Part shown: in pieces, positions 36,384 through 50,883 of the stretch
Layout: every line of letters begins with the position of its first letter
Numbering within the stretch: position 1 is the stretch's first letter
NCBI GenBank assembly: GCA_964023205.1
Contig: OZ026844.1
Coordinates: forward strand, 6,942,840-7,006,839
Reading direction: 5' to 3'
Length of the DNA: 64,000 bases
DNA from: Lutraria lutraria
Taxonomy: Eukaryota > Mollusca > Bivalvia > Venerida > Mactridae
Translations under genes and position numbers: made by a program
The notes under the pieces: model-generated
The model's database searches: none
Seen by the model: only the letters and a program-made list of their open reading frames with translations
Told to the model about the DNA's origin: nothing

Positions 36384-37634
36384 GTTTACAAGTTTTTCGC
36401 ATCAATTGGTCTAGAATTTTCACTATGAAAAAGTACACAAGATCCGCCCCTTACATACCAAGCATTTCCGTCATAGATATTTACCATTTTGATTGTTTCT
36501 CAACAAATATGAGTTACGGCTTTTTGTTTACAAGTTTTTCTCGTCATTTGGTCTAGAATTTTCACAATGAAAAAGTACCCAAGATCCGCCCCTTGCAATG
36601 CAAGCATTTCCGTCATAAATATTGACCATTTTGGTTGTTTTTCAACAAACATGAGTTACGGCTTTTTGTTTACAAGTTTTTCTCGTCATTTGGTCTAGAA
36701 TTTTCACTATGAAAAAGTACACAAGATCCGCCCCTTGCAATCCAAGCATTTCCGTCATAAATATTGACCATTTTGATTGTTTCTCAACAAATATGAGTTA
36801 CGGCTTTTTGTTTACAAGTTTTTCTCGTTATTTGGTCTAGAATTTTCACAATGAAAAAGTACCCAAGATCCGCCCCTTGCAATGCAAGCATTTCCGTCAT
36901 AAATATCGACCATTTTGGTTGTTTTTCAACAAATATGAGTTACGGCTTTTTGTTTACAAGTTTTTCTCGTCATTTGGTCTAGAATTTTCACTATGAAAAA
37001 GTACACAAGATCCGCCCCTTGCAATGCAAGCATTTCCGTCATAAATATTGACCATTTTGATTGTTTCTCAACAAATATGAGTTACGGCTTTTTGTTTACA
37101 AGTTTTTCTCGTCATTTGGTCTGGAATTTTCACTATGAAAAAGGACACAAGAGCCGCCCCTTGCAATCCAAGCATTTCCGTCATAAATATTGACCATTTT
37201 GATTGTTTCTCAACAAATATGAGTTACGGCTTTTTGTTTACAAGTTTTTCTCGTCATTTCGTTTAGAATTTTCACTATGAAAACGTACACAAGATCCGCA
37301 CCTTCCATACCAAGCATTTCCGTCATAGATATTAACCACTTTGATTGTTTCTTAACAAATATGAGTTACGGCTTTTTGTTTACAAGTTTTTCTCGTCATC
37401 TGGTCTAGAATTTTCACTATGAAAAAGTACACAAGATCCACCCCTTGCAATCCAAGCATTTCCGTCATTAATATTGACCATTTTGATTGTTTCTCAACAA
37501 ATATGAGTTACGGCTTTTTGTTTACAAGTTTTTCTCGTCATTTGGTCTAGAATTTTCACTATGCAAAAGTACACAAGATCCGCCCCTTACATACCAAGCA
37601 TTTCCGCCATAGATATTGACCATTTTGATTGTTT
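36384..37634. repeat. Block of 9 heads
   Basis: 1,251 bp = 8 x 142 + 115. Recurs at 40,833 and 48,721, sharing rare variants such as CATTTCGTTTAGAATTTTC and AAAACGTACAC. Confidence 0.93.
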
Positions 37635-38432
37635 ATCAAGCAAACCAATACACAATAGTAAATAAATACAGAGTCAGCTATATCAATTTGATTTCTAAGT
37701 TGTTAATGTCTTCATTTCGACCTATTACAAGTCACAATTTGTATCAAGAAGAAAGCATATTTTTTCCGTGAAATATGCCAAAAATCCCGCGACATGAATT
37801 CATTTATTCTTAGATATTTATATTCAGCAATCATACAATCTAATCAGTTCAGATAAATTATTGGGACTGATATATATCAGATTTACGTTTATTTCACCAT
37901 TTAAGATGTCTATATAAAAAGTAAACAGACCCGCAGCTTGAACACAGGTATTTTACATATTGATAATGAACCAATACACGATATTCAATACACACAGACA
38001 CTGAGATATCAATTTGTTGTGTAGGAGGTAAATGTGTTCAATTCGATCTGTTAGAAATTTAAATTGAAACCATGATTTATCCGTAAAATACGCGAACAAT
38101 TCCACGGCATAAATTTATTCTGTTCTAAGTTATTTATGATTTGGCGTGTTCTTTTATCCGAAACATGCAAACATAGAGATACAAATGCCGTTCGATACAT
38201 AAGTCTATTGGTGAACAACGTTTATTTCAAAACTTAATATGAATTTAAATGCAGCATTCTTTGCATAGAAATTGCGTAGCGCGCATGTTATTTACAAAAC
38301 ATTCTTATCAGATACGCTCATTATATTTTTCACATTCATGGTTTCAACACTCTTCTGAACTTTTGTGTTGGCGAAATTTTTCAAATGACTTATCATGCAA
38401 GGTGTATATCAATTGAACATCATAAAATTGTT
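37635..38432. repeat. L9 module (subtype c)
   Basis: 798 bp. Subtype c is marked by TATATTCAGCAATC, ACCCGCAGCTTG and GGAGGTAAATGTG. It is followed by a single head (38,433-38,546) whose core reads GCATCCCAGC. Confidence 0.93.
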
Positions 38433-38546
38433 GTTTACACGTTTTTCTCATCATTTGGTCTAGAATTTTCACTATGAAAAAGTACACAAGATCCGCCCCT
38501 TGCATCCCAGCATTTCCGTCATAGATATTTACCATTTTGATTGTTT

Positions 38547-39348
38547 ATCAAGCAAACCAATACACAATAGTAAATAAATACAGAGTCAGCTATATTCACT
38601 TGATTTCGAAGTTGTTAATGTCTTCATTTCGACCTATTACAAGTCACAATTTGTATCAAGAAGAAAGCATATTATTTCCGTGAAATATGCCAAACATCCC
38701 GCAACATGAATTCATTTGTTCTTAGATATTTATGTACAACAATCATACAACCTAATCAGTTCAGATAAATTATCGGGAATGATATATGTCATATTTATGT
38801 TTATTTCATCATTTAAGATGTCTATATAAAAAGTAAACAGACCCGCGGCTTGAATACATGTATTTTACATATTGATAATGAACCAATACACGATATTCAA
38901 TACACACAGAAACTGAGATATCAATTTGTTGTGTAGGAGGTTAATTTCATCAATTCGATCAGTTAGAAATTTAAATTGAAACCATGATTTATCCGTAAAA
39001 TACGCATACAATTCCACGGCATAAATTTATTCTGTTCTAAGTTATTTATGATTTGGCGTGTTCTTTTATCCGAAACATGCAAACAAAGAGATACAAATGT
39101 CGTTCGATACATAAGTCTATTGGTGAACAACGTTTATTTCAAAACTTAGAATGAATTTAAATGCAGCATTCTTCGCATAGAATTTGCGTAGCGCGCATGT
39201 TATTTACAAAATATTCTTATCATAATTATACGCTCATTATATTTTTCACATTCATGGTTTCAACACACTTCTGAACGTTTGTGTAGGCGAATCTTTTCAA
39301 ATGACTTATTATACAAGCTGTATATTAATTGAACACCATAAAATTGTT
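38547..39348. repeat. L10 module (subtype d)
   Basis: 802 bp. Subtype d has TTCACTTGATTTCGAAG, ATTATTTCCGTG and an imperfect palindrome ATGATATATGTCAT. The breakpoint of the 7,888-bp duplication lies inside it at TTCGA (38,954-38,958). Confidence 0.93.
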
Positions 39349-40031
39349 GTTTACAAGTTTTTCTCATCAATTGGTCTAGAATTTTCACTATGAAAAAGTA
39401 CACAAGATCCGCCCCTTATATACCAAGCATTTCCGTCATAGATATTGACCATTTAGATTGTTTCTCAACAAATATGAGTTACGGCTTTTTGTTTACAAGT
39501 TTTTCTCGTCATTTGGTCTAGAATTTTCACTATGAAAAAGTACACAAGATCCGCCCCTTACATACCAAGCATTTCCGTCATAGATAATGACCATTTTGAT
39601 TGTTTCTCAACAAATATGAGTTACGGCTTTTTGTTTACAAGTTTTTCTCGTCATTTGGTCTAGAATTTTCACTATGAAAAAGTACACAAGATCCGCCCCT
39701 TGCAATCCAAGCATTTCCGTCATAAATATTGACCATTTTGATTGTTTCTCAACAAATATGAGTTACGGCTTTTTGTTTACAAGTTTTTCTCGTTATTTGG
39801 TCTAGAATTTTCACAATGAAAAAGTACCCAAGATCCGCCCCTTGCAATGCAAGGATTTCCGTCATAAATATCGACCATTTTGGTTGTTTCTCAACAAATA
39901 TGAGTTACGGCTTTTTGTTTACAAGTTTTTCTCGTCATTTGGTCTGGAATTTTCACTATGAAAAAGGACACAAGATCCGCCCCTTACATACCAAGCATTT
40001 CCGCCATAGATATTGACCATTTTGATTGTTT
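39349..40031. repeat. Block of 5 heads
   Basis: 683 bp. Contains the junction of the 4,449-bp duplication (about 39,660). One head has the variant GACCATTTAGATTG. Recurs at 47,237. Confidence 0.92.
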
Positions 40032-40832
40032 ATCAAGCAAACCAATACACAATAGTAAATAAATACAGAGTCAGCTATATCAACTTGATTTCTAAGTTGT
40101 TAATGTCTTCATTTCGACCTATTACAAGTCACAATTTGTATCAAGAAGAAAGCATATTTTTTCCGTGAAATATGCCAAAAATCCCGCGACATGAATTCAT
40201 TTGTTCTTAGATATTTATATACAGCAATCATACAATCTAATCAGTTCAGATAAATTATTGGGACTGATATATATCAGATTTACGTTTATTTCATCATTTA
40301 AGTTGTCCATATAAAAAGTAAACAGACCCGCGGCTTGAACACAGGTATTTTACATATTGATAATGAACCAATACACGATATTCAATACACACAGAAACTG
40401 AGATATCAATTTGTTGTGTAGGAGGTTAATTTCATCAATTCGATCAGTTAGAAATTTAAATTGAAACCATGATTTATCCGTAAAATACGCATACAATTCC
40501 ACGGCATAAATTATTCTGTTCTAAGTTATTTATGATTTGGCGTGTTCTTTTATCCGAAACATGCAAACAAAGAGATACAAATGTCGTTCGATACATAAGT
40601 CTATTGGTGAACAACGTTTTTTTCAAAACTTAGAATGAATTTAAATGCAGCATTCTTCGCATAGAATTTGCGTAGCGCGCATGTTATTTACAAAATATTC
40701 TTATCATAATTATACGCTCATTATATTTTTCACATTCATGGTTTCAACACACTTCTGAACGTTTGTGTAGGCGAATCTTTTCAAATGACTTATTATGCAA
40801 GCTGTATATTAATTAAACACCATAAAATTGTT
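40032..40832. repeat. L11 module (subtype b)
   Basis: 801 bp, +4,449 from L8. Confidence 0.93.
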
Positions 40833-42083
40833 GTTTACAAGTTTTTCGCATCAATTGGTCTAGAATTTTCACTATGAAAAAGTACACAAGATCCGCCCCT
40901 TACATACCAAGCATTTCCGTCATAGATATTTACCATTTTGATTGTTTCTCAACAAATATGAGTTACGGCTTTTTGTTTACAAGTTTTTCTCGTCATTTGG
41001 TCTAGAATTTTCACAATGAAAAAGTACCCAAGATCCGCCCCTTGCAATGCAAGCATTTCCGTCATAAATATTGACCATTTTGGTTGTTTTTCAACAAACA
41101 TGAGTTACGGCTTTTTGTTTACAAGTTTTTCTCGTCATTTGGTCTAGAATTTTCACTATGAAAAAGTACACAAGATCCGCCCCTTGCAATCCAAGCATTT
41201 CCGTCATAAATATTGACCATTTTGATTGTTTCTCAACAAATATGAGTTACGGCTTTTTGTTTACAAGTTTTTCTCGTTATTTGGTCTAGAATTTTCACAA
41301 TGAAAAAGTACCCAAGATCCGCCCCTTGCAATGCAAGCATTTCCGTCATAAATATCGACCATTTTGGTTGTTTTTCAACAAATATGAGTTACGGCTTTTT
41401 GTTTACAAGTTTTTCTCGTCATTTGGTCTAGAATTTTCACTATGAAAAAGTACACAAGATCCGCCCCTTGCAATGCAAGCATTTCCGTCATAAATATTGA
41501 CCATTTTGATTGTTTCTCAACAAATATGAGTTACGGCTTTTTGTTTACAAGTTTTTCTCGTCATTTGGTCTGGAATTTTCACTATGAAAAAGGACACAAG
41601 AGCCGCCCCTTGCAATCCAAGCATTTCCGTCATAAATATTGACCATTTTGATTGTTTCTCAACAAATATGAGTTACGGCTTTTTGTTTACAAGTTTTTCT
41701 CGTCATTTCGTTTAGAATTTTCACTATGAAAACGTACACAAGATCCGCACCTTCCATACCAAGCATTTCCGTCATAGATATTAACCACTTTGATTGTTTC
41801 TTAACAAATATGAGTTACGGCTTTTTGTTTACAAGTTTTTCTCGTCATCTGGTCTAGAATTTTCACTATGAAAAAGTACACAAGATCCACCCCTTGCAAT
41901 CCAAGCATTTCCGTCATTAATATTGACCATTTTGATTGTTTCTCAACAAATATGAGTTACGGCTTTTTGTTTACAAGTTTTTCTCGTCATTTGGTCTAGA
42001 ATTTTCACTATGCAAAAGTACACAAGATCCGCCCCTTACATACCAAGCATTTCCGCCATAGATATTGACCATTTTGATTGTTT
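40833..42083. repeat. Block of 9 heads
   Basis: 1,251 bp, duplicate of 36,384-37,634. Confidence 0.93.
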
Positions 42084-42881
42084 ATCAAGCAAACCAATAC
42101 ACAATAGTAAATAAATACAGAGTCAGCTATATCAATTTGATTTCTAAGTTGTTAATGTCTTCATTTCGACCTATTACAAGTCACAATTTGTATCAAGAAG
42201 AAAGCATATTTTTTCCGTGAAATATGCCAAAAATCCCGCGACATGAATTCATTTATTCTTAGATATTTATATTCAGCAATCATACAATCTAATCAGTTCA
42301 GATAAATTATTGGGACTGATATATATCAGATTTACGTTTATTTCACCATTTAAGATGTCTATATAAAAAGTAAACAGACCCGCAGCTTGAACACAGGTAT
42401 TTTACATATTGATAATGAACCAATACACGATATTCAATACACACAGACACTGAGATATCAATTTGTTGTGTAGGAGGTAAATGTGTTCAATTCGATCTGT
42501 TAGAAATTTAAATTGAAACCATGATTTATCCGTAAAATACGCGAACAATTCCAAGGCATAAATTTATTCTGTTCTAAGTTATTTATGATTTGGCGTGTTC
42601 TTTTATCCGAAACATGCAAACATAGAGATACAAATGCCGTTCGATACATAAGTCTATTGGTGAACAACGTTTATTTCAAAACTTAATATGAATTTAAATG
42701 CAGCATTCTTTGCATAGAAATTGCGTAGCGCGCATGTTATTTACAAAACATTCTTATCAGATACGCTCATTATATTTTTCACATTCATAGTTTCAACACT
42801 CTTCTGAACTTTTGTGTTGGCGAAATTTTTCAAATGACTTATCATGCAAGGTGTATATCAATTGAACATCATAAAATTGTT
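42084..42881. repeat. L12 module (subtype c)
   Basis: 798 bp, +4,449 from L9. It carries CATTCATAGTTTC (shared with L16, not L9) and a private A in TTCCAAGGC at about 42,553, absent from both L9 and L16. A single head follows (42,882-42,995). Confidence 0.93.
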
Positions 42882-42995
42882 GTTTACACGTTTTTCTCAT
42901 CATTTGGTCTAGAATTTTCACTATGAAAAAGTACACAAGATCCGCCCCTTGCATCCCAGCATTTCCGTCATAGATATTTACCATTTTGATTGTTT

Positions 42996-43797
42996 ATCAA
43001 GCAAACCAATACACAATAGTAAATAAATACAGAGTCAGCTATATTCACTTGATTTCGAAGTTGTTAATGTCTTCATTTCGACCTATTACAAGTCACAATT
43101 TGTATCAAGAAGAAAGCATATTATTTCCGTGAAATATGCCAAACATCCCGCAACATGAATTCATTTGTTCTTAGATATTTATGTACAACAATCATACAAC
43201 CTAATCAGTTCAGATAAATTATCGGGAATGATATATGTCATATTTATGTTTATTTCATCATTTAAGATGTCTATATAAAAAGTAAACAGACCCGCGGCTT
43301 GAATACATGTATTTTACATATTGATAATGAACCAATACACGATATTCAATACACACAGAAACTGAGATATCAATTTGTTGTGTAGGAGGTTAATTTCATC
43401 AATTCGATCAGTTAGAAATTTAAATTGAAACCATGATTTATCCGTAAAATACGCATACAATTCCACGGCATAAATTTATTCTGTTCTAAGTTATTTATGA
43501 TTTGGCGTGTTCTTTTATCCGAAACATGCAAACAAAGAGATACAAATGTCGTTCGATACATAAGTCTATTGGTGAACAACGTTTATTTCAAAACTTAGAA
43601 TGAATTTAAATGCAGCATTCTTCGCATAGAATTTGCGTAGCGCGCATGTTATTTACAAAATATTCTTATCATAATTATACGCTCATTATATTTTTCACAT
43701 TCATGGTTTCAACACACTTCTGAACGTTTGTGTAGGCGAATCTTTTCAAATGACTTATTATACAAGCTGTATATTAATTGAACACCATAAAATTGTT
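42996..43797. repeat. L13 module (subtype d)
   Basis: 802 bp, +4,449 from L10. Confidence 0.93.
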
Positions 43798-46760
43798 GTT
43801 TACAAGTTTTTCTCATCAATTGGTCTAGAATTTTCACTATGAAAAAGTACACAAGATCCGCCCCTTATATACCAAGCATTTCCGTCATAGATATTGACCA
43901 TTTAGATTGTTTCTCAACAAATATGAGTTACGGCTTTTTGTTTACAAGTTTTTCTCGTCATTTGGTCTAGAATTTTCACTATGAAAAAGTACACAAGATC
44001 CGCCCCTTACATACCAAGCATTTCCGTCATAGATAATGACCATTTTGATTGTTTCTCAACAAATATGAGTTACGGCTTTTTGTTTACAAGTTTTTCTCGT
44101 CATTTGGTCTAGAATGTTCACTATGAAAAAGTACCCAAGATCCGCCCCTTACATACCAAGCATTTCCGTCATAGATATTGACCACTTTGGTTGTTTCTCA
44201 ACAAATATGAGTTGCGTCCTTTTGTTTGCAAGTTTTTCTCGTCATCTGGTCTAGAATTTTCACTATGAAAAAGTACACAAGATCCGCCCCTTGCAATCCA
44301 AGCATTTCCGTCATAAATATTGACCATTTTGATTGTTTCTCAACAAATATGAGTTACGGCATTTTGTTTACAAGTTTTTCTCGTCATTTGGTCTAGAATT
44401 TTCACTATGAAAAAGTACACAAGATCCGCCCCTTACATACCAAGCATTTCCGTCATAGATATTGACCACTTTGATTGTTTCTCAACAAATATGAGTTACG
44501 GCTTTTTGTTTACAAGTTTTTCTCGTCATTTGGTCTAGAATTTTCACTATGAAAAAGTACACAAGATCCGCCCCTTGCAATCCAAGCATTTCCGTCATAA
44601 ATATTGACCATTTTGATTGTTTCTCAACAAATATGAGTTACGGCTTTTTGTTTACAAGTTTTTCTCGTCATTTGGTCTAGAATTTTCACTATGAAAAAGT
44701 ACACAAGATCCGCCCCTTACATACCAAGCATTTCCGTCATAGATATTGACCACTTTGATTGTTTCTCAACAAATATGAGTTACGTCTTTTTGTTTACAAG
44801 TTTTTCTCGTCATTTGGTCTAGAATGTTCACTATTTCACTATGAAAAAGTACCCAAGATCCGCCCCTTACATACCAAGCATTTCCGTCATAGATATTGAC
44901 CACTTTGGTTGTTTCTCAACAAATATGAGTTGCGTCCTTTTGTTTGCAAGTTTTTCTCGTCATCTGGTCTAGAATTTTCACTATGAAAAAGTACACAAGA
45001 TCCGCCCCTTGCAATCCAAGCATTTCCGTCATAAATATTGACCATTTTGATTGTTTCTCAACAAATATGAGTTACGGCATTTTGTTTACAAGTTTTTCTC
45101 GTCATTTGGTCTAGAATTTTCACTATGAAAAAGTACACAAGATCCGCCCCTTACATACCAAGCATTTCCGTCATAGATATTGACCACTTTGATTGTTTCT
45201 CAACAAATATGAGTTACGGCTTTTTGTTTACAAGTTTTTCTCGTCATTTGGTCTAGAATTTTCACTATGAAAAAGTACACAAGATCCGCCCCTTGCAATC
45301 CAAGCATTTCCGTCATAAATATTGACCATTTTGATTGTTTCTCAACAAATATGAGTTACGGCTTTTTGTTTACAAGTTTTTCTCGTCATTTGGTCTAGAA
45401 TTTTCACTATGAAAAAGTACACAAGATCCGCCCCTTACATACCAAGCATTTCCGTCATAGATATTGACCACTTTGATTGTTTCTCAACAAATATGAGTTG
45501 CGTCCTTTTGTTTGCAAGTTTTTCTCGTCATCTGGTCTAGAATTTTCACTATGAAAAAGTACACAAGATCCGCCCCTTGCAATCCAAGCATTTCCGTCAT
45601 AAATATTGACCATTTTGATTGTTTCTCAACAAATATGAGTTACGGCATTTTGTTTACAAGTTTTTCTCGTCATTTGGTCTAGAATTTTCACTATGAAAAA
45701 GTACACAAGATCCGCCCCTTACATACCAAGCATTTCCGTCATAGATATTGACCACTTTGATTGTTTCTCAACAAATATGAGTTACGGCTTTTTGTTTACA
45801 AGTTTTTCTCGTCATTTGGTCTAGAATTTTCACTATGAAAAAGTACACAAGATCCGCCCCTTGCAATCCAAGCATTTCCGTCATAAATATTGACCATTTT
45901 GATTGTTTCTCAACAAATATGAGTTACGGCTTTTTGTTTACAAGTTTTTCTCGTCATTTGGTCTAGAATTTTCACTATGAAAAAGTACACAAGATCCGCC
46001 CCTTACATACCAAGCATTTCCGTCATAGATATTGACCACTTTGATTGTTTCTCAACAAATATGAGTTACGTCTTTTTGTTTACAAGTTTTTCTCGTCTTC
46101 TGGTCTAGAATTTTCACTATGAAAAAGTACACAAGATCCGCCCCTTGCAATCCAAGCATTTCCGTCATAAATATTGACCATTTTGATTGTTTCTCAACAA
46201 ATATGAGTTACGGCTTTTTGTTTACAAGGTTTTCTCGTCATTTGGTCTAGAATTTTCACTATGAAAAAGTACACAAGATCCGCCCCTTACATACCAAGCA
46301 TTTCCGTCATAGATATTTACCATTTTGATTGTTTCTCAACAAATATGAGTTACGGCTTTTTGTTCACAAGTTTTTCTCGTCATTTGGTCTAGAATTGTCA
46401 CTATGAAAAAGTACACAAGACCCGCCCCTTACATACCAAGCATTTCCGTCATAGATATTGACCATTTTGATTGTTTCTCAACAAATATGAGTTACGGCTT
46501 TTTGTTTACAAGTTGATCTCGTCATTTGGTATAGAATTTTCACTATGAAAAAGTACACAAGACCCACCCCTTGCAATGCAAGCATTTCCGTCATAAATAT
46601 TGACCATTTTGATTGCTTCTCAACAGATATGAGTTACGGCTTTTTGTTTACAAGTTTTTCTGGTCATTTGGTCTAGAATTTTCACTATGAAAAATTACAC
46701 AAGATCCGTCCCTTACATACCAAGCATTTCCGTCATAGATATTGACCATTTTGATTTTTT
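43798..46760. repeat. Block of 21 heads with inner higher-order repeat
   Basis: 2,963 bp = 20 x 142 + 115 + 8. The extra 8 bp is a local duplication, GTTCACTATTTCACTATG, at about 44,826-44,843. The marker GTTGCGTCC recurs at 44,211, 44,929 and 45,497. The spacings are 718 bp (five heads plus 8) and 568 bp (four heads), so multi-head blocks were copied within it. Confidence 0.93.
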
Positions 46761-47236
46761 ATGAAGCAAACCAATACACAAAAGTAAATAAATACAGAGT
46801 CAGCTATATTAACTTGATTTCTAAGTTGTTAATGTCTTCATTTCGATCAGTTAGAAATTTAAATTGAAACCATGATTTATCCGTAAAATACGCATACAAT
46901 TCCACGGCATAAATTTATTCTGTTCTAAGTTATTTATGATTTGGCGTGTTCTTTTATCCGAAACATGCAAACAAAGAGATACAAATGTCGTTCGATACAT
47001 AAGTCTATTGGTGAACAACGTTTATTTCAAAACTTAGAATGAATTTAAATGCAGCATTCTTCGCATAGAATTTGCGTAGCGCGCATGTTATTTACAAAAT
47101 ATTCTTATCATAATTATACGCTCATTATATTTTTCACATTCATGGTTTCAACACACTTCTGAACGTTTGTGTAGGCGAATCTTTTCAAATGACTTATTAT
47201 ACAAGCTGTATATTAATTGAACACCATAAAATTGTT
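46761..47236. repeat. L14: fused short L module, duplication junction
   Basis: 476 bp. The left part (to about 46,843) is subtype a body A. From TTCGATCAG it continues as subtype d body B, identical to L10 from 38,957 on. The two parents share TTCGA at the join. This is the junction of the 7,888-bp tandem duplication. Confidence 0.93.
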
Positions 47237-47919
47237 GTTTACAAGTTTTTCTCATCAATTGGTCTAGAATTTTCACTATGAAAAAGTACACAAGATCCGC
47301 CCCTTATATACCAAGCATTTCCGTCATAGATATTGACCATTTAGATTGTTTCTCAACAAATATGAGTTACGGCTTTTTGTTTACAAGTTTTTCTCGTCAT
47401 TTGGTCTAGAATTTTCACTATGAAAAAGTACACAAGATCCGCCCCTTACATACCAAGCATTTCCGTCATAGATAATGACCATTTTGATTGTTTCTCAACA
47501 AATATGAGTTACGGCTTTTTGTTTACAAGTTTTTCTCGTCATTTGGTCTAGAATTTTCACTATGAAAAAGTACACAAGATCCGCCCCTTGCAATCCAAGC
47601 ATTTCCGTCATAAATATTGACCATTTTGATTGTTTCTCAACAAATATGAGTTACGGCTTTTTGTTTACAAGTTTTTCTCGTTATTTGGTCTAGAATTTTC
47701 ACAATGAAAAAGTACCCAAGATCCGCCCCTTGCAATGCAAGGATTTCCGTCATAAATATCGACCATTTTGGTTGTTTCTCAACAAATATGAGTTACGGCT
47801 TTTTGTTTACAAGTTTTTCTCGTCATTTGGTCTGGAATTTTCACTATGAAAAAGGACACAAGATCCGCCCCTTACATACCAAGCATTTCCGCCATAGATA
47901 TTGACCATTTTGATTGTTT
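47237..47919. repeat. Block of 5 heads
   Basis: 683 bp, +7,888 from 39,349. Confidence 0.93.
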
Positions 47920-48720
47920 ATCAAGCAAACCAATACACAATAGTAAATAAATACAGAGTCAGCTATATCAACTTGATTTCTAAGTTGTTAATGTCTTCAT
48001 TTCGACCTATTACAAGTCACAATTTGTATCAAGAAGAAAGCATATTTTTTCCGTGAAATATGCCAAAAATCCCGCGACATGAATTCATTTGTTCTTAGAT
48101 ATTTATATACAGCAATCATACAATCTAATCAGTTCAGATAAATTATTGGGACTGATATATATCAGATTTACGTTTATTTCATCATTTAAGTTGTCCATAT
48201 AAAAAGTAAACAGACCCGCGGCTTGAACACAGGTATTTTACATATTGATAATGAACCAATACACGATATTCAATACACACAGAAACTGAGATATCAATTT
48301 GTTGTGTAGGAGGTTAATTTCATCAATTCGATCAGTTAGAAATTTAAATTGAAACCATGATTTATCCGTAAAATACGCATACAATTCCACGGCATAAATT
48401 ATTCTGTTCTAAGTTATTTATGATTTGGCGTGTTCTTTTATCCGAAACATGCAAACAAAGAGATACAAATGTCGTTCGATACATAAGTCTATTGGTGAAC
48501 AACGTTTTTTTCAAAACTTAGAATGAATTTAAATGCAGCATTCTTCGCATAGAATTTGCGTAGCGCGCATGTTATTTACAAAATATTCTTATCATAATTA
48601 TACGCTCATTATATTTTTCACATTCATGGTTTCAACACACTTCTGAACGTTTGTGTAGGCGAATCTTTTCAAATGACTTATTATGCAAGCTGTATATTAA
48701 TTAAACACCATAAAATTGTT
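47920..48720. repeat. L15 module (subtype b)
   Basis: 801 bp, +7,888 from L11. Confidence 0.93.
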
Positions 48721-49971
48721 GTTTACAAGTTTTTCGCATCAATTGGTCTAGAATTTTCACTATGAAAAAGTACACAAGATCCGCCCCTTACATACCAAGC
48801 ATTTCCGTCATAGATATTTACCATTTTGATTGTTTCTCAACAAATATGAGTTACGGCTTTTTGTTTACAAGTTTTTCTCGTCATTTGGTCTAGAATTTTC
48901 ACAATGAAAAAGTACCCAAGATCCGCCCCTTGCAATGCAAGCATTTCCGTCATAAATATTGACCATTTTGGTTGTTTTTCAACAAACATGAGTTACGGCT
49001 TTTTGTTTACAAGTTTTTCTCGTCATTTGGTCTAGAATTTTCACTATGAAAAAGTACACAAGATCCGCCCCTTGCAATCCAAGCATTTCCGTCATAAATA
49101 TTGACCATTTTGATTGTTTCTCAACAAATATGAGTTACGGCTTTTTGTTTACAAGTTTTTCTCGTTATTTGGTCTAGAATTTTCACAATGAAAAAGTACC
49201 CAAGATCCGCCCCTTGCAATGCAAGCATTTCCGTCATAAATATCGACCATTTTGGTTGTTTTTCAACAAATATGAGTTACGGCTTTTTGTTTACAAGTTT
49301 TTCTCGTCATTTGGTCTAGAATTTTCACTATGAAAAAGTACACAAGATCCGCCCCTTGCAATGCAAGCATTTCCGTCATAAATATTGACCATTTTGATTG
49401 TTTCTCAACAAATATGAGTTACGGCTTTTTGTTTACAAGTTTTTCTCGTCATTTGGTCTGGAATTTTCACTATGAAAAAGGACACAAGAGCCGCCCCTTG
49501 CAATCCAAGCATTTCCGTCATAAATATTGACCATTTTGATTGTTTCTCAACAAATATGAGTTACGGCTTTTTGTTTACAAGTTTTTCTCGTCATTTCGTT
49601 TAGAATTTTCACTATGAAAACGTACACAAGATCCGCACCTTCCATACCAAGCATTTCCGTCATAGATATTAACCACTTTGATTGTTTCTTAACAAATATG
49701 AGTTACGGCTTTTTGTTTACAAGTTTTTCTCGTCATCTGGTCTAGAATTTTCACTATGAAAAAGTACACAAGATCCACCCCTTGCAATCCAAGCATTTCC
49801 GTCATTAATATTGACCATTTTGATTGTTTCTCAACAAATATGAGTTACGGCTTTTTGTTTACAAGTTTTTCTCGTCATTTGGTCTAGAATTTTCACTATG
49901 CAAAAGTACACAAGATCCGCCCCTTACATACCAAGCATTTCCGCCATAGATATTGACCATTTTGATTGTTT
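48721..49971. repeat. Block of 9 heads
   Basis: 1,251 bp, +7,888 from 40,833. Confidence 0.93.
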
Positions 49972-50769
49972 ATCAAGCAAACCAATACACAATAGTAAAT
50001 AAATACAGAGTCAGCTATATCAATTTGATTTCTAAGTTGTTAATGTCTTCATTTCGACCTATTACAAGTCACAATTTGTATCAAGAAGAAAGCATATTTT
50101 TTCCGTGAAATATGCCAAAAATCCCGCGACATGAATTCATTTATTCTTAGATATTTATATTCAGCAATCATACAATCTAATCAGTTCAGATAAATTATTG
50201 GGACTGATATATATCAGATTTACGTTTATTTCACCATTTAAGATGTCTATATAAAAAGTAAACAGACCCGCAGCTTGAACACAGGTATTTTACATATTGA
50301 TAATGAACCAATACACGATATTCAATACACACAGACACTGAGATATCAATTTGTTGTGTAGGAGGTAAATGTGTTCAATTCGATCTGTTAGAAATTTAAA
50401 TTGAAACCATGATTTATCCGTAAAATACGCGAACAATTCCACGGCATAAATTTATTCTGTTCTAAGTTATTTATGATTTGGCGTGTTCTTTTATCCGAAA
50501 CATGCAAACATAGAGATACAAATGCCGTTCGATACATAAGTCTATTGGTGAACAACGTTTATTTCAAAACTTAATATGAATTTAAATGCAGCATTCTTTG
50601 CATAGAAATTGCGTAGCGCGCATGTTATTTACAAAACATTCTTATCAGATACGCTCATTATATTTTTCACATTCATAGTTTCAACACTCTTCTGAACTTT
50701 TGTGTTGGCGAAATTTTTCAAATGACTTATCATGCAAGGTGTATATCAATTGAACATCATAAAATTGTT
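49972..50769. repeat. L16 module (subtype c)
   Basis: 798 bp, +7,888 from L12. It keeps CATTCATAGTTTC but has TTCCACGGC. Followed by a single head (50,770-50,883). Confidence 0.93.
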
Positions 50770-50883
50770 GTTTACACGTTTTTCTCATCATTTGGTCTAG
50801 AATTTTCACTATGAAAAAGTACACAAGATCCGCCCCTTGCATCCCAGCATTTCCGTCATAGATATTTACCATTTTGATTGTTT

